Below are positions 45,296 to 54,047 of a stretch of 64,000 nucleotides of DNA, one piece after another. Origin of the DNA: Streptomyces sp. Alt3. Its GTDB lineage: Bacteria; Actinomycetota; Actinomycetes; Streptomycetales; Streptomycetaceae. A program made the translations under genes and the position numbers. The notes beneath the pieces were generated by a model, which ran no database searches, had not been told where the DNA came from, and saw only the letters and a list, made by a program, of their open reading frames with translations. The stretch is from NCBI RefSeq assembly GCF_030719215.1, contig NZ_CP120983.1, positions 1,054,001 to 1,118,000 on the forward strand. Reading direction: 5' to 3'. Position 1 is the stretch's first letter; each line of letters starts with the position of its first letter.

Positions 45296-46434
45296 TTCTT
45301 CTTCTCCCCTGGAGTCTTCAGACGCGCAATGCCGCCGGGCAGGAACAGGACGACCGCGACGACCGCGGCGCCGTACAGATAGCGGGACGCCTCTCCCGGT
45401 GCGATTCCGCCCGTACCGGGGGCGGACACCAGGGGGAGGGAGTCGCTGTAGTGGGTGAGCACCTGTGGGAGCAGCGACACGAACGCGGCGCCGATGACGG
45501 CTCCCGCGACGCTGCCCAGCCCGCCGATGACGATCATGGCGAGGTATTCGAGGGACAGGATCATGCCGAAGTACTCGGGCACGGTCCGCTGGAAGACCAG
45601 CGCGAGCAGGACGCCCGCGAGGCCCGCGTACATGGAGGACAGGACGAACACGCCGGCCCGGTACCTGGCCACCGGCACCCCCATCACGCCGGCGGCGATC
45701 CGGTGGTCCCGGATGGCGTTGAGCGCCCGGCCGGGCCTGCCGCGCAGCACCCCGCGGGCGAAGAGCCCGCCGGCCAGAAGGGCTGCCAGGCCCAGGTACC
45801 AGAGCTTCTCGGACGACTGGAAGGGCACTGCGGCGACGACCACCTCGGTGTCGTCGAAGGTGAACCCGAAGAGCGAGAGGGGCGGCACCGGACGGCCGTT
45901 GAAGCCGCCCGTGAGCGAGCCCGCGTTGAACAGCACGTGCTGGCCGATGAAGATCAGCGCGAGGGTGGCGATACCGAGGTAGGCACCGCTGAGCCGCCCC
46001 GCGATGGGACTGAACAGCCCTCCCGCGGCGCCCGCCAGGAGTACGGCGAGGACGGCGGCGAGCCAGGTGGGCAGGCCCAGGCCGGTGATGGCGTGGCCGT
46101 TCTCCGTACTGCTCTCCCCCGCCAGGACGCAGTAGCTGTACGCGCCCACGGCGAGGAAGAAGGCGTGCCCCATGGAGAGCTGCCCTGTGGAGCCGGTGAG
46201 CAGATTGAGCCCGATCGCCCCGATCGCGGCGGCCATGGCGAACAGTCCGGCCTGGAGCCAGAACCGGTCCAGGTAGAAGGGGAACAGGAGCAGCAGGACC
46301 GAGCCCGCGAGCCAGAGGTAGGGGGCGGGCCGGCGCAGCCGGTCGGTGATCGACGCCGCCGCTGCGGGGGCCGCCCCGGCTGTGGTGGCCGGCGCTGTGG
46401 CGTCCTTGGCGGCGTCCTTGGTGGCTTCAGACAC
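45292..46434 (-). CDS. livM: ABC permease, LivM type
   Basis: 380 residues with an Ala-rich N-terminus and about ten membrane helices. NLLTGSTGQLSMGHAFFLAVGAY is the LivM hallmark; LNAIRDHRIAAGVMGVPVARYR is the cytoplasmic coupling loop to the ATPases, and IVIGGLGSVAGAVIGA a conserved late motif. It forms the translocation pore with LivH. The start overlaps livH by 8 bp and the stop overlaps the substrate-binding gene by 4 bp. Confidence 0.93.
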   Translation of the reverse strand: MSEATKDAAKDATAPATTAGAAPAAAASITDRLRRPAPYLWLAGSVLLLLFPFYLDRFWLQAGLFAMAAAIGAIGLNLLTGSTGQLSMGHAFFLAVGAYSYCVLAGESSTENGHAITGLGLPTWLAAVLAVLLAGAAGGLFSPIAGRLSGAYLGIATLALIFIGQHVLFNAGSLTGGFNGRPVPPLSLFGFTFDDTEVVVAAVPFQSSEKLWYLGLAALLAGGLFARGVLRGRPGRALNAIRDHRIAAGVMGVPVARYRAGVFVLSSMYAGLAGVLLALVFQRTVPEYFGMILSLEYLAMIVIGGLGSVAGAVIGAAFVSLLPQVLTHYSDSLPLVSAPGTGGIAPGEASRYLYGAAVVAVVLFLPGGIARLKTPGEKKK

Positions 46435-47317
46435 GGGACAGCTCCTTCGTACCGAAGAGTCCCGCCGGCCGGACGAGCAGGACGACCACCATCACCAGGT
46501 ACGGCGCGAGGTCTCCGATGCCGCGTCCGAGGAAGGAGAGGTCGCTCTGGTAGCCGGTGGCGAGTGACTCGGTGACTCCGACGAGGAGCCCTCCGACGAG
46601 TGCCCCGGTCGTGGAGTCGAGACCGCCGAGGATCGCGGCGGGGAACGCCTTGAGCGCGGCGAGTGAGGTGGCCCGTTCCAGGCCGGGGGTCGGGAACACG
46701 GTGAGGAAGAGCGCGGCGACGGCGGCGAGCGCTCCGGCGACCGCCCAGGCGGAGAGGGAGACCCGGCCGAGGCGGATGCCCATCAGCGCGGCGGTCTGCG
46801 GGTTCTCGGCCGCGGCCCGCATGGAGACGCCCCACGAGGTGAAGCGGAAGGCGAGCAGGAACACCGTGATGAGCAGCCCCGCGACGAGGAACGCCGCGAT
46901 CCGCGTCTCGGCGAGGGTGACGCCCCCGATGGTGACGACGTCGTCGCCCCAGGGGTCGCCCAGTGACATGACGTCCGTGCCCATGCGCCGGACGAGTTCG
47001 GTGGTGAGGAGGATGTCGACGCCGATGGTGACGATGGCCAGGACGCTCTGGTCGCTCCCCCGGTAGCGGCGCATCACGAAGAACTCGACCGCCGAACCGA
47101 CGACGGCCGCGCCTGCGATCCCGACGCCGAGCGCGGGCCAGAAGCCGATGTCGTCGTGGAGCACGGCGGTGACGTAGCCGCCTGCCAGGAGCAGTGAGGC
47201 GTGGGCGAAGTTGACGACCTCGGTCGCCTTGAAGATGACGACGAAGCCCAGGGCGATCAGTGCGTAGACCGAACCGATGGACAGGCCGCCGAGGAGGAGT
47301 TCGATGAAGGTGGTCAT
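46427..47317 (-). CDS. livH: ABC permease, LivH type
   Basis: 296 residues from ATG 47317 (MTTFIELLLGGLSIGSVYAL), about eight membrane helices. ALGFVVIFKATEVVNFAHAS and the AALKAFPAAILGGLDSTTGA segment are LivH signatures. It partners LivM. The start overlaps the livG stop by ATGA, so the longer in-frame ORF to 47581 is not used. Confidence 0.93.
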   Translation of the reverse strand: MTTFIELLLGGLSIGSVYALIALGFVVIFKATEVVNFAHASLLLAGGYVTAVLHDDIGFWPALGVGIAGAAVVGSAVEFFVMRRYRGSDQSVLAIVTIGVDILLTTELVRRMGTDVMSLGDPWGDDVVTIGGVTLAETRIAAFLVAGLLITVFLLAFRFTSWGVSMRAAAENPQTAALMGIRLGRVSLSAWAVAGALAAVAALFLTVFPTPGLERATSLAALKAFPAAILGGLDSTTGALVGGLLVGVTESLATGYQSDLSFLGRGIGDLAPYLVMVVVLLVRPAGLFGTKELSRV

Positions 47318-48090
47318 TCCTGTGCCCCCAGGTAGGCCTGCACGACGGCCGGGTCGTTCTGCACCACGGCGGGCGTGCCACCCGCGATCCTGCGTCCGAA
47401 GTCGAGTACGGTCACCGCGTCCGCGAGCCGCATCACCACCCCCATGTCGTGTTCGACCATGACGATCGAGATGCCGAGGCTGTCGCGCACACCGGCGACG
47501 ACGGCCGCGGTGCGGCGGCGCTCGTCGGCGGTCATGCCCGCGATGGGCTCGTCCAGGAGCAGGACCTCGGGCTCCATGCACAGGGCGCGGCCGAGCTCGA
47601 CGAGCTTCTGCTTGCCGTACGGGAGGGCGCCCGCGGGGAAGTCGAGTTCCTCGGCCAGGCCGATGAACTCCGCGATCTCCCGGACCCGTTCGAGATGACG
47701 CCGGGCCTCCCGGGTCGCGGAGGGAAGCCTCAGTCCGGAGGCCACGAACCCGGCGCGGGTGAGCCTGTGCCGGCCGAGCATGAGGCTCTCGGCGACGGTG
47801 GCGTGCGGCGGCAGTGCCAGGTTCTGGAAGGTGCGGGCCACGCCGAGGTCGGCGATCCTGTGCGGGGCGAGTCCGGTGAGTTCGGTGTCACCGAGGTGCA
47901 CGGTGCCCGAGGTGGCGCGGTAGACGCCGGAGAGCACGTTGAAGGTGGTGGACTTGCCCGCGCCGTTGGGCCCGATGACTGCGTGCACACTGCCCGGTTC
48001 GACGGTGAAGGACACCGCGTCGAGGGCGGTGAGTCCGGCGAAGCGCACGGTCACGTCGCGCACGGTGAGGGGGGCCGGGGAGGTCGTCAC
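47314..48090 (-). CDS. livG: ABC ATPase, LivG type
   Basis: 258 residues from GTG 48090, which overlaps the livF stop as GTGA; a GTG at 48099 is the alternative. Walker A GPNGAGKST, Q-loop RTFQNLAL, LivG-type signature segment around LPYGKQKLVELGRAL (a diverged form of LSGGQ), Walker B EVLLLDEPIAGM and the H-switch EHDM. It energises transport with LivF at the cytoplasmic face. 4-bp overlap with livH. Confidence 0.92.
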   Translation of the reverse strand: MTTSPAPLTVRDVTVRFAGLTALDAVSFTVEPGSVHAVIGPNGAGKSTTFNVLSGVYRATSGTVHLGDTELTGLAPHRIADLGVARTFQNLALPPHATVAESLMLGRHRLTRAGFVASGLRLPSATREARRHLERVREIAEFIGLAEELDFPAGALPYGKQKLVELGRALCMEPEVLLLDEPIAGMTADERRRTAAVVAGVRDSLGISIVMVEHDMGVVMRLADAVTVLDFGRRIAGGTPAVVQNDPAVVQAYLGAQE

Positions 48091-48884
48091 TCGGACCACC
48101 TGCTCAGGGTGCGGGTGGTGTCCTCAGCCTGTGCCGCGTCCTCGGCGGCCGTCTCGTCGACGACGCCGAGGTAGCGGCGGCGTACCTCGTCGGAGGCGGC
48201 CAGCTCGTCGGCGGGGCCGTCGAGTGCGACCTCTCCGACGTCCAGGACGTACGCCGTGGAGGCGAGCCGCAGCGCGATGGCCGCGTTCTGCTCGACGAGC
48301 ATCACCGAGGTGCCGCCCGCGTTGATCTCCTGGATCGTCTCGGCGATCCTGGCCGCCATCAGCGGGGCGAGGCCGAGGGACGGCTCGTCCAGGAGCAGCA
48401 GGCGGGGGCCGGCCATCAGGGCGCGGCCCATCGCCAGCATCTGCTGCTCGCCCCCGGACAGCAGTCCGGCGCGCTGGTGCGCGCGCTGGGCGAGCACCGG
48501 GAACAGTTCGTGTACGCGGTGCAGGGCGGCGGCCGCGGCCTTGCGCCCGCCGCGTGCACCGAGTGCGCCGGCCCGCAGGTTGTCCGCCACCGTCATCCGG
48601 GCGAACACCTGCCGGCCTTCCGGTACCTGGATCACTCCTGCCGCCACCACCTGGGCGGGGCGGAGCCCGTCCAGGGGGCGGCCGTCGAAGCGGATGGTGC
48701 CCGTGCCCGTCCCGCGGTGGAAGCCGAGGGTCCGCGACACGGCCCGCAGCAGCGTGGTCTTGCCGGCGCCGTTGCCGCCGAGTACGGCGGTGATCGCGCC
48801 GGCCGGCACGTCGACGGAGACGTCACGCAGTGCCCGTACCGGGCCGTAGCCCACGGACAGTTCGCGGATCTCGAGCGTTGCCAT
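48087..48884 (-). CDS. livF: ABC ATPase, LivF type
   Basis: 265 residues from ATG 48884 with a strong GGAAGGAGGAGG site. Walker A GGNGAGKTT, Q-loop VIQVPEGRQVFARMTV, signature LLSGGEQQMLAMGRAL, Walker B RLLLLDEPSLGL and switch EQNAAI. First gene of the operon livF-livG-livH-livM-binding protein, in which every junction overlaps by 4-8 bp. Divergent from a PucR-type regulator (216 bp). Confidence 0.93.
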   Translation of the reverse strand: MATLEIRELSVGYGPVRALRDVSVDVPAGAITAVLGGNGAGKTTLLRAVSRTLGFHRGTGTGTIRFDGRPLDGLRPAQVVAAGVIQVPEGRQVFARMTVADNLRAGALGARGGRKAAAAALHRVHELFPVLAQRAHQRAGLLSGGEQQMLAMGRALMAGPRLLLLDEPSLGLAPLMAARIAETIQEINAGGTSVMLVEQNAAIALRLASTAYVLDVGEVALDGPADELAASDEVRRRYLGVVDETAAEDAAQAEDTTRTLSRWSE

Positions 48885-49100
48885 GCGTCCTCCTCCTTCC
48901 GTCTGGTCGTCGTGGTGCCACAGACCAGCAGCGGGCGCGGCGCGCGTCCACGGCCCCGGGCGCAATCGCTGCGGGTGACCAGTGTTCGAAGGGCCCGGTT
49001 GTGCGCGTGCACAGAGGGAGGTGATGCGCCGCCGTGCCCGGGGTGGCCGGTGGCATCCTCACCAGCCATGAACTGCTCGGCTGCGGGACGGAGCGACAAC

Positions 49101-49823
49101 ATGCGGCGGCGCGGTGACGAGCGGGGCGGGGCACTGCTCGACGCGCTGCTGGAGGGCCGGGCGGAACCGGGCCTCGCGGCACGCGCGGCAAGCGGTCTTG
49201 GCGTGCCGGAGCAGGGCCGTTACGCGGTCGCTGTGCTGCGGGCGGGCCTGGGCGGGCCCGCGGGTGTGGCGATGGAGGCGGAAGGACTGCGGTTCTTCCG
49301 GCGCGAGCGGGCGGACCGCGAGTGCGTCGTCGTCGCCCTGGGCGACCGGGATCCGGCGGCGCTCGTCGCGCTGCTGGTGCGGTGCTGCCCGGGGCCGGGT
49401 GGCGTCGGCCCGGTGGCGGACGGCCTGGCAGGGTTGGGGACGGCGCGCCGGCTGGCCGAGCTGGCGCTGCTGACGTGTCCGCCGGGGACGACGGAGATCG
49501 TGCGGCTGGAGGAGCGACTGCCCACGGCGCTGGTGGTGAGCCAGCCTGAGCTGTCGGCCCGGCTGGTCGCGGACGTCTTCGGCCCGTTGCTGGCGCTGGA
49601 CCCGGCGGACCGGGCGCTGCTGGTGCGGACGCTGGAGGCGTGGCTGGAGTGCGGAGGGTCGGCGGGGAGGGCGGCGGGGCGCCTGTACTGCCACCGCAAC
49701 ACCGTGCTCAACCGCCTGCGGAGACTGGAGCGGCTCACCTCGAGATCGCTGTCACGGCCGCGCGAACTGATCGAGATGATGCTGGCGCTGGACGCCTTCA
49801 GGCTGACGGCACCGTACCCGTGA
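49101..49823 (+). CDS. PucR/CdaR-type helix-turn-helix regulator
   Basis: 240 residues from ATG 49101 (GGAG 7 nt upstream); an upstream ATG at 49068 lacks a ribosome site. The C-terminal HTH_30 domain (about 175-235: LLVRTLEAWLECGGSAGRAA, then LYCHRNTVLNRLRRLERLTS) is diagnostic of PucR-type regulators. The N-terminal part is a reduced GGDEF-like/CdaR sensor. It is divergent from the liv operon and is its probable regulator (inference from arrangement). Confidence 0.85.
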   Translation: MRRRGDERGGALLDALLEGRAEPGLAARAASGLGVPEQGRYAVAVLRAGLGGPAGVAMEAEGLRFFRRERADRECVVVALGDRDPAALVALLVRCCPGPGGVGPVADGLAGLGTARRLAELALLTCPPGTTEIVRLEERLPTALVVSQPELSARLVADVFGPLLALDPADRALLVRTLEAWLECGGSAGRAAGRLYCHRNTVLNRLRRLERLTSRSLSRPRELIEMMLALDAFRLTAPYP

Positions 49824-49861
49824 GTCCGGGAAGCCGCCTCTTCGGCAGGGTGTCGCACATG

Positions 49862-49890
49862 CGAGGGGGAGCCAGGCGGACTCCCCCTCG
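49862..49890. terminator. Hairpin between convergent PucR and glycerate kinase genes
   Basis: CGAGGGGGAG, 9-nt loop, CTCCCCCTCG: 10-bp perfect stem between stops at 49823 and 49901. Confidence 0.8.
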
Positions 49891-49900
49891 TGGCGGTGCG

Positions 49901-51016
49901 TCAGGACAGGAAGTCGCGGGCGATCGCCTCGGCCGCGCGTTCCAGCAGGGGCCCGGCCTGCGCCATGCAGACGGCGGGGTCCGGTTCCAGATCCGTCAGG
50001 GCGTAGGCCCGGCTGATACCGGCCCGGACGAGCGCCTCCGGCGGCAGGGCGAGGCGTCCGCACACGGCGACGGTCTCCACCCCCGCGGTGCGCGCCGCGG
50101 CGGCGACGCCCGCCGGGGCCTTGCCGTGCAGTGTCTGCTCGTCGAGCGAGCCCTCGCCGGTCACGACGAGCGTGGCGCGGGCCAGCGCGGGGGCGAAGCC
50201 GAGGACGTCGAGCATGACCTCGATGCCCGGCCTGAAGCGTGCGCCGAGCGCGACCAGGGCGCCGTAGCCGATCCCTCCGGCGGCACCCGCTCCGGGCAGC
50301 TCCGCGGTCCCGGGTCCGAGCACGGACGCGTAGTGGACGAGCGCGGCGTCGAGGACCGCGATGTCGTCCTCGGTGGCCCCCTTCTGGCGTCCGTAGACCT
50401 CGGGGGCGCCCTTGGGGCCGGTCAGCGGGTTGTCCACGTCGCTGGCCAGGATCAGGTCGACGTCCGCGAGCCGGGGGTCCAGCCCCGTCAGGTCGGCCTC
50501 GGCCAGCTCCGCGAGTGCGGCGCCGCCCGGGGGGACGGGCTTGCCGTCGCCGTCCAGGAAGCGCGCCCCGAGCGCGGAGAGCATGCCCGCGCCGCCGTCC
50601 GTCGTGGCGCTGCCGCCGACACCGAACACGATCGTCCGGGCGCCCGCGTCGAGGGCGGCCGTCAGCAGTTCCCCGGAGCCGTACGTCGTCGCCGTGAGCG
50701 GGGCGAACTCCCCCGCCGGCAGGTGCTGGAGGCCGGAGGCCTCGGCCATCTCCACCACCGCGGTGGTGTCGCGCACCGCGTACGCCGCCGTGACGGGGGT
50801 CCCCAGCGGGCCGGTCACCCGTGTCTCCCGGCGCTCGAACCCGGCTGCGACCGCCGCGGCGACCGTGCCGTCCCCGCCGTCCGCGACGGGCAGGGTCTCG
50901 ACCCTCGCCCCGGGTACGACGCGCCGGAGCCCGGCCGTCACCCGCTCCGCGACCTGCACGGCCGTCAGTGAGCCCTTGAACTTGTCCGCCGCCACGAGCA
51001 CGTGGGGGGTCTCCAT
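49901..51016 (-). CDS. Glycerate kinase (GlxK/GarK type)
   Basis: 371 residues from ATG 51016 (GGAG 7 nt upstream); GTG 51034 is an alternative. It phosphorylates D-glycerate, usually to 2-phosphoglycerate. ADKFKGSLTAVQVAE, PVADGGDGTV, VFGVGGSATTDGGAGML (the nucleotide/glycerate site), ASDVDNPLTGPKGAPEVYGRQKGA split across the active cleft, and VTGEGSLDEQTLHGKAP are all class-I glycerate kinase motifs. It stands alone. It might link to glyoxylate made by the ethylmalonyl-CoA pathway (inference). Confidence 0.92.
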   Translation of the reverse strand: METPHVLVAADKFKGSLTAVQVAERVTAGLRRVVPGARVETLPVADGGDGTVAAAVAAGFERRETRVTGPLGTPVTAAYAVRDTTAVVEMAEASGLQHLPAGEFAPLTATTYGSGELLTAALDAGARTIVFGVGGSATTDGGAGMLSALGARFLDGDGKPVPPGGAALAELAEADLTGLDPRLADVDLILASDVDNPLTGPKGAPEVYGRQKGATEDDIAVLDAALVHYASVLGPGTAELPGAGAAGGIGYGALVALGARFRPGIEVMLDVLGFAPALARATLVVTGEGSLDEQTLHGKAPAGVAAAARTAGVETVAVCGRLALPPEALVRAGISRAYALTDLEPDPAVCMAQAGPLLERAAEAIARDFLS

Positions 51017-51146
51017 CGCTGCTCCGTCCGTCACCTTGCATCCCTTGCTTTCGAACAGGCAGTCGCGCCGCCCCGACCTTATCGGGACCACCCCTGATCT
51101 GCCCATGGCTGTCCGGAACCGCGTGCGGGGCCCCTACGCTGCCCCT

Positions 51147-51641
51147 GTGACCTCCTCTGACTACGCCACCTACATCGCAGGGCTCCCCCGAGTAATGGCC
51201 GGGGCCGCCACCCTCTTCCGGGACGGGCGGGGACGCGTCCTGCTCGTCGAGCCGAACTACCGGGAGGGCTGGGCGCTGCCCGGCGGGACCATCGAGTCGG
51301 GCGACGGCGAGAGTCCCCGGCAGGCCGCGCGCCGCGAGACCGCGGAGGAGATCGGCCTCGACCTCGCGCCGGGCAGGCTGCTCGCGGTCGACTGGTCCCG
51401 TGGCGCGGCACGTCCTCCGATCGTCGCCTACGTCTACGACGGAGGTGTCCTGGACCAGGAGCAGTTCGACGCGATCCGGATCCAGGAGGACGAACTCCTC
51501 TCCTGGCGGCTGGTGGACCGCGCCGACCTGGCCGGCCACCTGCCCGGGCAGCTGGGGCTGCGCATCGCGGCGGCGCTGGAGGCGCTGGACTCCGGCGCGG
51601 GGGCGGTCGAGCTGGAGGACGGCGTACGGGTCCCGGGGTGA
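51147..51641 (+). CDS. NUDIX hydrolase
   Basis: 164 residues from GTG 51147, probably leaderless (TACGCT -10-like box about 6 nt upstream, no ribosome site). The Nudix box is LPGGTIESGDGESPRQAARR, then ETAEEIGL; the catalytic REx2EExG helix is intact, but two extra residues (DG) lie between the first Gly and the first Glu of GX5E. It hydrolyses a nucleoside diphosphate linked to another moiety; substrate unknown. Confidence 0.87.
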   Translation: MTSSDYATYIAGLPRVMAGAATLFRDGRGRVLLVEPNYREGWALPGGTIESGDGESPRQAARRETAEEIGLDLAPGRLLAVDWSRGAARPPIVAYVYDGGVLDQEQFDAIRIQEDELLSWRLVDRADLAGHLPGQLGLRIAAALEALDSGAGAVELEDGVRVPG

Positions 51642-51645
51642 GGGG

Positions 51646-51846
51646 TCAGCCCTGGGGGTCCTGCGGCCTGGCGTCGGCCTCCCGCCGCGCGTCGTCCTGC
51701 TCGGCGGCCCGCGCCTCGGTGCGGTGGCCGCGCGCGATGTAGTCGCGTACGACCGCCTCCACCGCGTCCTGCGGATTGCCGATGCCCGCGAGCACCATGA
51801 CTTCCACGACGAGTTGCGCGTCCAGACCGACGTCGACCTTGGCCAT
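51646..51846 (-). CDS. VapB-family antitoxin-like small protein
   Basis: 66 residues from ATG 51846 (AAGG upstream). MAKVDVGLDAQLVVEVMVLA, followed by NPQDAVEAVVRDYIARG, is the ribbon-helix-helix pattern of DUF2191/VapB antitoxins; the C-terminal tail is charged and disordered. No PIN-domain toxin is next to it: neighbours are the convergent NUDIX gene and the divergent sirtuin gene. So it is an orphan or works as a small DNA-binding regulator. Confidence 0.65.
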   Translation of the reverse strand: MAKVDVGLDAQLVVEVMVLAGIGNPQDAVEAVVRDYIARGHRTEARAAEQDDARREADARPQDPQG

Positions 51847-51916
51847 GGCCCGGACCTTATGGGGTGACCGCGGAAATGTCATCGCGGCGGGACGACCCCG
51901 TCCGTAGGCTCCGGCC

Positions 51917-52642
51917 ATGACTCTCGTCGCGATCCTCAGCGGCGCCGGTGTCTCCACGGACTCCGGCATCCCCGACTACCGCGGTCCGCAGGGCCTCTGG
52001 ACGAAGGATCCGGAGGCGGAGAAGCTCGTCACCTACGACTTCTACATGACCGATCCGGACATCCGGCGCCGCTCCTGGCTGATGCGCCGCGACGCCGAGG
52101 CGTGGAACGCCGAGCCGAACGCCGCCCACCGTGCGGTGGCCGCGCTCGAACGGTCGGGCACCCCGGTCCGGGTGATCACGCAGAACGTCGACGGACTGCA
52201 CCAGAGGGCGGGGCTGTCCGCCCGTAAGGTCGTCGAACTCCACGGCACGGCACGCGAGGTGGTCTGCACCCGCTGCCACGCACGGTCGGCCATGGAGGAG
52301 GCGCTGGCCCGGGTCGAGGCGGGTGAAGCGGACCCCCCGTGCACGGTCTGCGGCGGCATCCTGAAGTCCGCGACGGTGATGTTCGGCGAGCGGCTCGATC
52401 CCCAGGTGCTGGCGGAGGCGATGGGGATCACCAAGGCGAGCCAGGTGTTCATCGCGGTGGGTACGACGCTCCAGGTGCAGCCGGCGGCCTCACTGGCGGG
52501 GATCGCGGTGGAGCACGGGGCCCGGCTCTTCGTGGTGAACGCGGAGCCGACGCCCTACGACGAGCTGGCCGAGGAGACGGTGCGCGAGCCCATCGGGACG
52601 GCGCTGCCCGCACTGCTGGAACGGCTGTCCGAAGGCGGTTGA
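51917..52642 (+). CDS. Sirtuin NAD-dependent protein deacylase
   Basis: 241 residues. GAGVSTDSGIPDYRG (NAD site), TQNVDGLH and the catalytic His in VELHG, zinc Cys pairs CTRC and CTVC, SATVMFGE, and VGTTLQVQP are all present. It removes acetyl or acyl groups from Lys, for example on acyl-CoA synthetases. Start at 51917 has a TAGGCT -10-like box 6 nt upstream and no ribosome site, so it is probably leaderless. From memory the S. coelicolor counterpart in this neighbourhood is the second CobB homologue, SCO6464. Confidence 0.94.
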   Translation: MTLVAILSGAGVSTDSGIPDYRGPQGLWTKDPEAEKLVTYDFYMTDPDIRRRSWLMRRDAEAWNAEPNAAHRAVAALERSGTPVRVITQNVDGLHQRAGLSARKVVELHGTAREVVCTRCHARSAMEEALARVEAGEADPPCTVCGGILKSATVMFGERLDPQVLAEAMGITKASQVFIAVGTTLQVQPAASLAGIAVEHGARLFVVNAEPTPYDELAEETVREPIGTALPALLERLSEGG

Positions 52643-52728
52643 GAGGAGCACGGTGCCCGGTTCCTCTTCGGCTCTCCTTCGCCGCGGGATGGGGCGCTGT
52701 CCTGTGGGCCGCGACGCCGGCGGATCCT

Positions 52729-53139
52729 CTAGGACTCCTTCTCCTCCAGCCCGGCCCGGATCCGGCGGGAAGGGCTGAAGGCGTACAGGTCCAGGATCTC
52801 CGGCGGGTCCACGATGCCGGGGCCGCCCTCCCCCGCCCACGTGGCGATGTCGGCGACGGCCTGCGGGTCGTTGACCAGGCCGAGCCAGACGGGACGGCCT
52901 CCGGCACGGCGGCCCTCGGCCGAGGGCTGCACGACGATGACGTTGCCGTGCTCGCAGGCGTCCAGGCACTCCACCGCCCGCACGGTGGCGGCCCCGTCGA
53001 GGGAGTTGCGCAGTTGCGCGAGCTGCCCGGCGTGGTCCACGCCCGGAATCTTCGGGGTGCCGCAGCAGCAGCCCCGGCAGACGCTCACCGTGGGCCGGGA
53101 CGGCCCTGTTCCGGCGGTCTTGCGGGGACGGCGGCTCAT
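52729..53139 (-). CDS. Thioredoxin-like 2Fe-2S ferredoxin-type protein
   Basis: 136 residues from ATG 53139 (GGGAG upstream). SVCRGCCCGTPK near residue 20 and AVECLDACEHGNVIVV near 55-70 give the four Cys of a thioredoxin-fold (2Fe-2S) ferredoxin. The remaining part (GGRPVWLGLVNDPQAVADIA) is typical of the Streptomyces family, once linked to cobalt-precorrin genes. Electron partner unknown. Convergent with the sirtuin gene (87-bp gap, nothing in it) and divergent from the riboswitch. Confidence 0.8.
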   Translation of the reverse strand: MSRRPRKTAGTGPSRPTVSVCRGCCCGTPKIPGVDHAGQLAQLRNSLDGAATVRAVECLDACEHGNVIVVQPSAEGRRAGGRPVWLGLVNDPQAVADIATWAGEGGPGIVDPPEILDLYAFSPSRRIRAGLEEKES

Positions 53140-53228
53140 GCGGGGGCACTCCCGGGGACGGCGTGACGGTCGTCCCAGGACTGTACCGAGCCGCCCAGCC
53201 GCAGGTCCGATGGGGTATCGTTGACGGC

Positions 53229-53361
53229 TGCGAAGGGGAGTAGCCCCGAAAACCGGTCGTCGACACACTGGAGCCCTCGGGTTCCCGGTGGCCGGGCTCG
53301 TAGATCCTTACGGGTGGGCGAGACCTTCGGTCAGGTATGACACGCCCGCGCCCTGCGGGCG
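53229..53361 (+). promoter_or_regulatory. yybP-ykoY (manganese) riboswitch
   Basis: The conserved GAAGGGGAGTAGCCCC start and the GGCGAGACCTTCGGTCA 3' segment are hallmarks of the Mn2+-sensing yybP-ykoY class. A 7-bp hairpin (53343-53349 with 53355-53361) follows as part of the expression platform. It sits directly before a GDT1/UPF0016 transporter gene, the classic partner. Exact ends are approximate. Confidence 0.85.
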
Positions 53362-53455
53362 ATGCCGTCATGCCGGGCCGAGTGGTCCTCCGTAGGAGCC
53401 CGAGTGGCGCTTCGCGAACGGCCCGGGGCCCGGCTCTCACAGAAAGCCACCCGGA

Positions 53456-54040
53456 ATGCATCTCGACCTCCTGGCGATTCTCACCGCCTTCGGCCTGATC
53501 TTCCTCGCGGAGCTCCCCGACAAGACGATGTTCGCCTCGTTGGCCATGGGCACCCGTATGCGGCCGCTCTACGTCTGGTTCGGCACCTCGTCCGCTTTCG
53601 TCGTGCACGTCGCCATCGCGGTCGGAGCGGGCGGGCTGATCGGCCTGCTGCCCGACTGGATCGTCAAGCTCGTCTCGGCCGCCCTCTTCGCGTTCGGCGC
53701 GTTCATGCTGCTGCGCAGCGGTTCGGGTGACGAGGAGGAGGACGAGGAGATCAAGACCGTCACGGGGTTCTGGCCGGTCTACTCGACGGCGTTCATGGCG
53801 GTCTTCATCAGTGAGTGGGGTGACCTGACCCAGATCACCACCGCGAACCTCGCCGCGAGCAACGGTGCCTGGTCCACGGCCATCGGTTCGGCGATCGCCC
53901 TCATGTCGGTGTCCGCGCTGGCGCTGCTCGCCGGCCGGTTCATCGCCAAGCGGGTGCCGCTGAAGACCGTGCAGCGTATCGGCGGGCTGTGCATGCTCGG
54001 TCTGGCGATCTGGTCGGTCGTCGAGATCTTCGCGGGCTGA
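53456..54040 (+). CDS. GDT1/TMEM165 (UPF0016) family manganese exporter
   Basis: 194 residues, six membrane helices in two inverted repeats split by an acidic cytoplasmic loop (GDEEEDEEIKT). Each repeat has the family's E-x-G-D-(K/R)-(T/S) motif: LAELPDKTMFA (first, with P for G) and SEWGDLTQI (second). Family members export Mn2+ or move Ca2+/Mn2+ against protons. The upstream manganese riboswitch shows it is turned on by Mn2+ excess. Confidence 0.92.
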   Translation: MHLDLLAILTAFGLIFLAELPDKTMFASLAMGTRMRPLYVWFGTSSAFVVHVAIAVGAGGLIGLLPDWIVKLVSAALFAFGAFMLLRSGSGDEEEDEEIKTVTGFWPVYSTAFMAVFISEWGDLTQITTANLAASNGAWSTAIGSAIALMSVSALALLAGRFIAKRVPLKTVQRIGGLCMLGLAIWSVVEIFAG

Positions 54041-54047
54041 GCGTGCG

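Noticed and set aside
48477..49100. Upstream extension of the PucR-type gene
   Set aside because: It is antisense to livF, and a good ribosome site marks ATG 49101.
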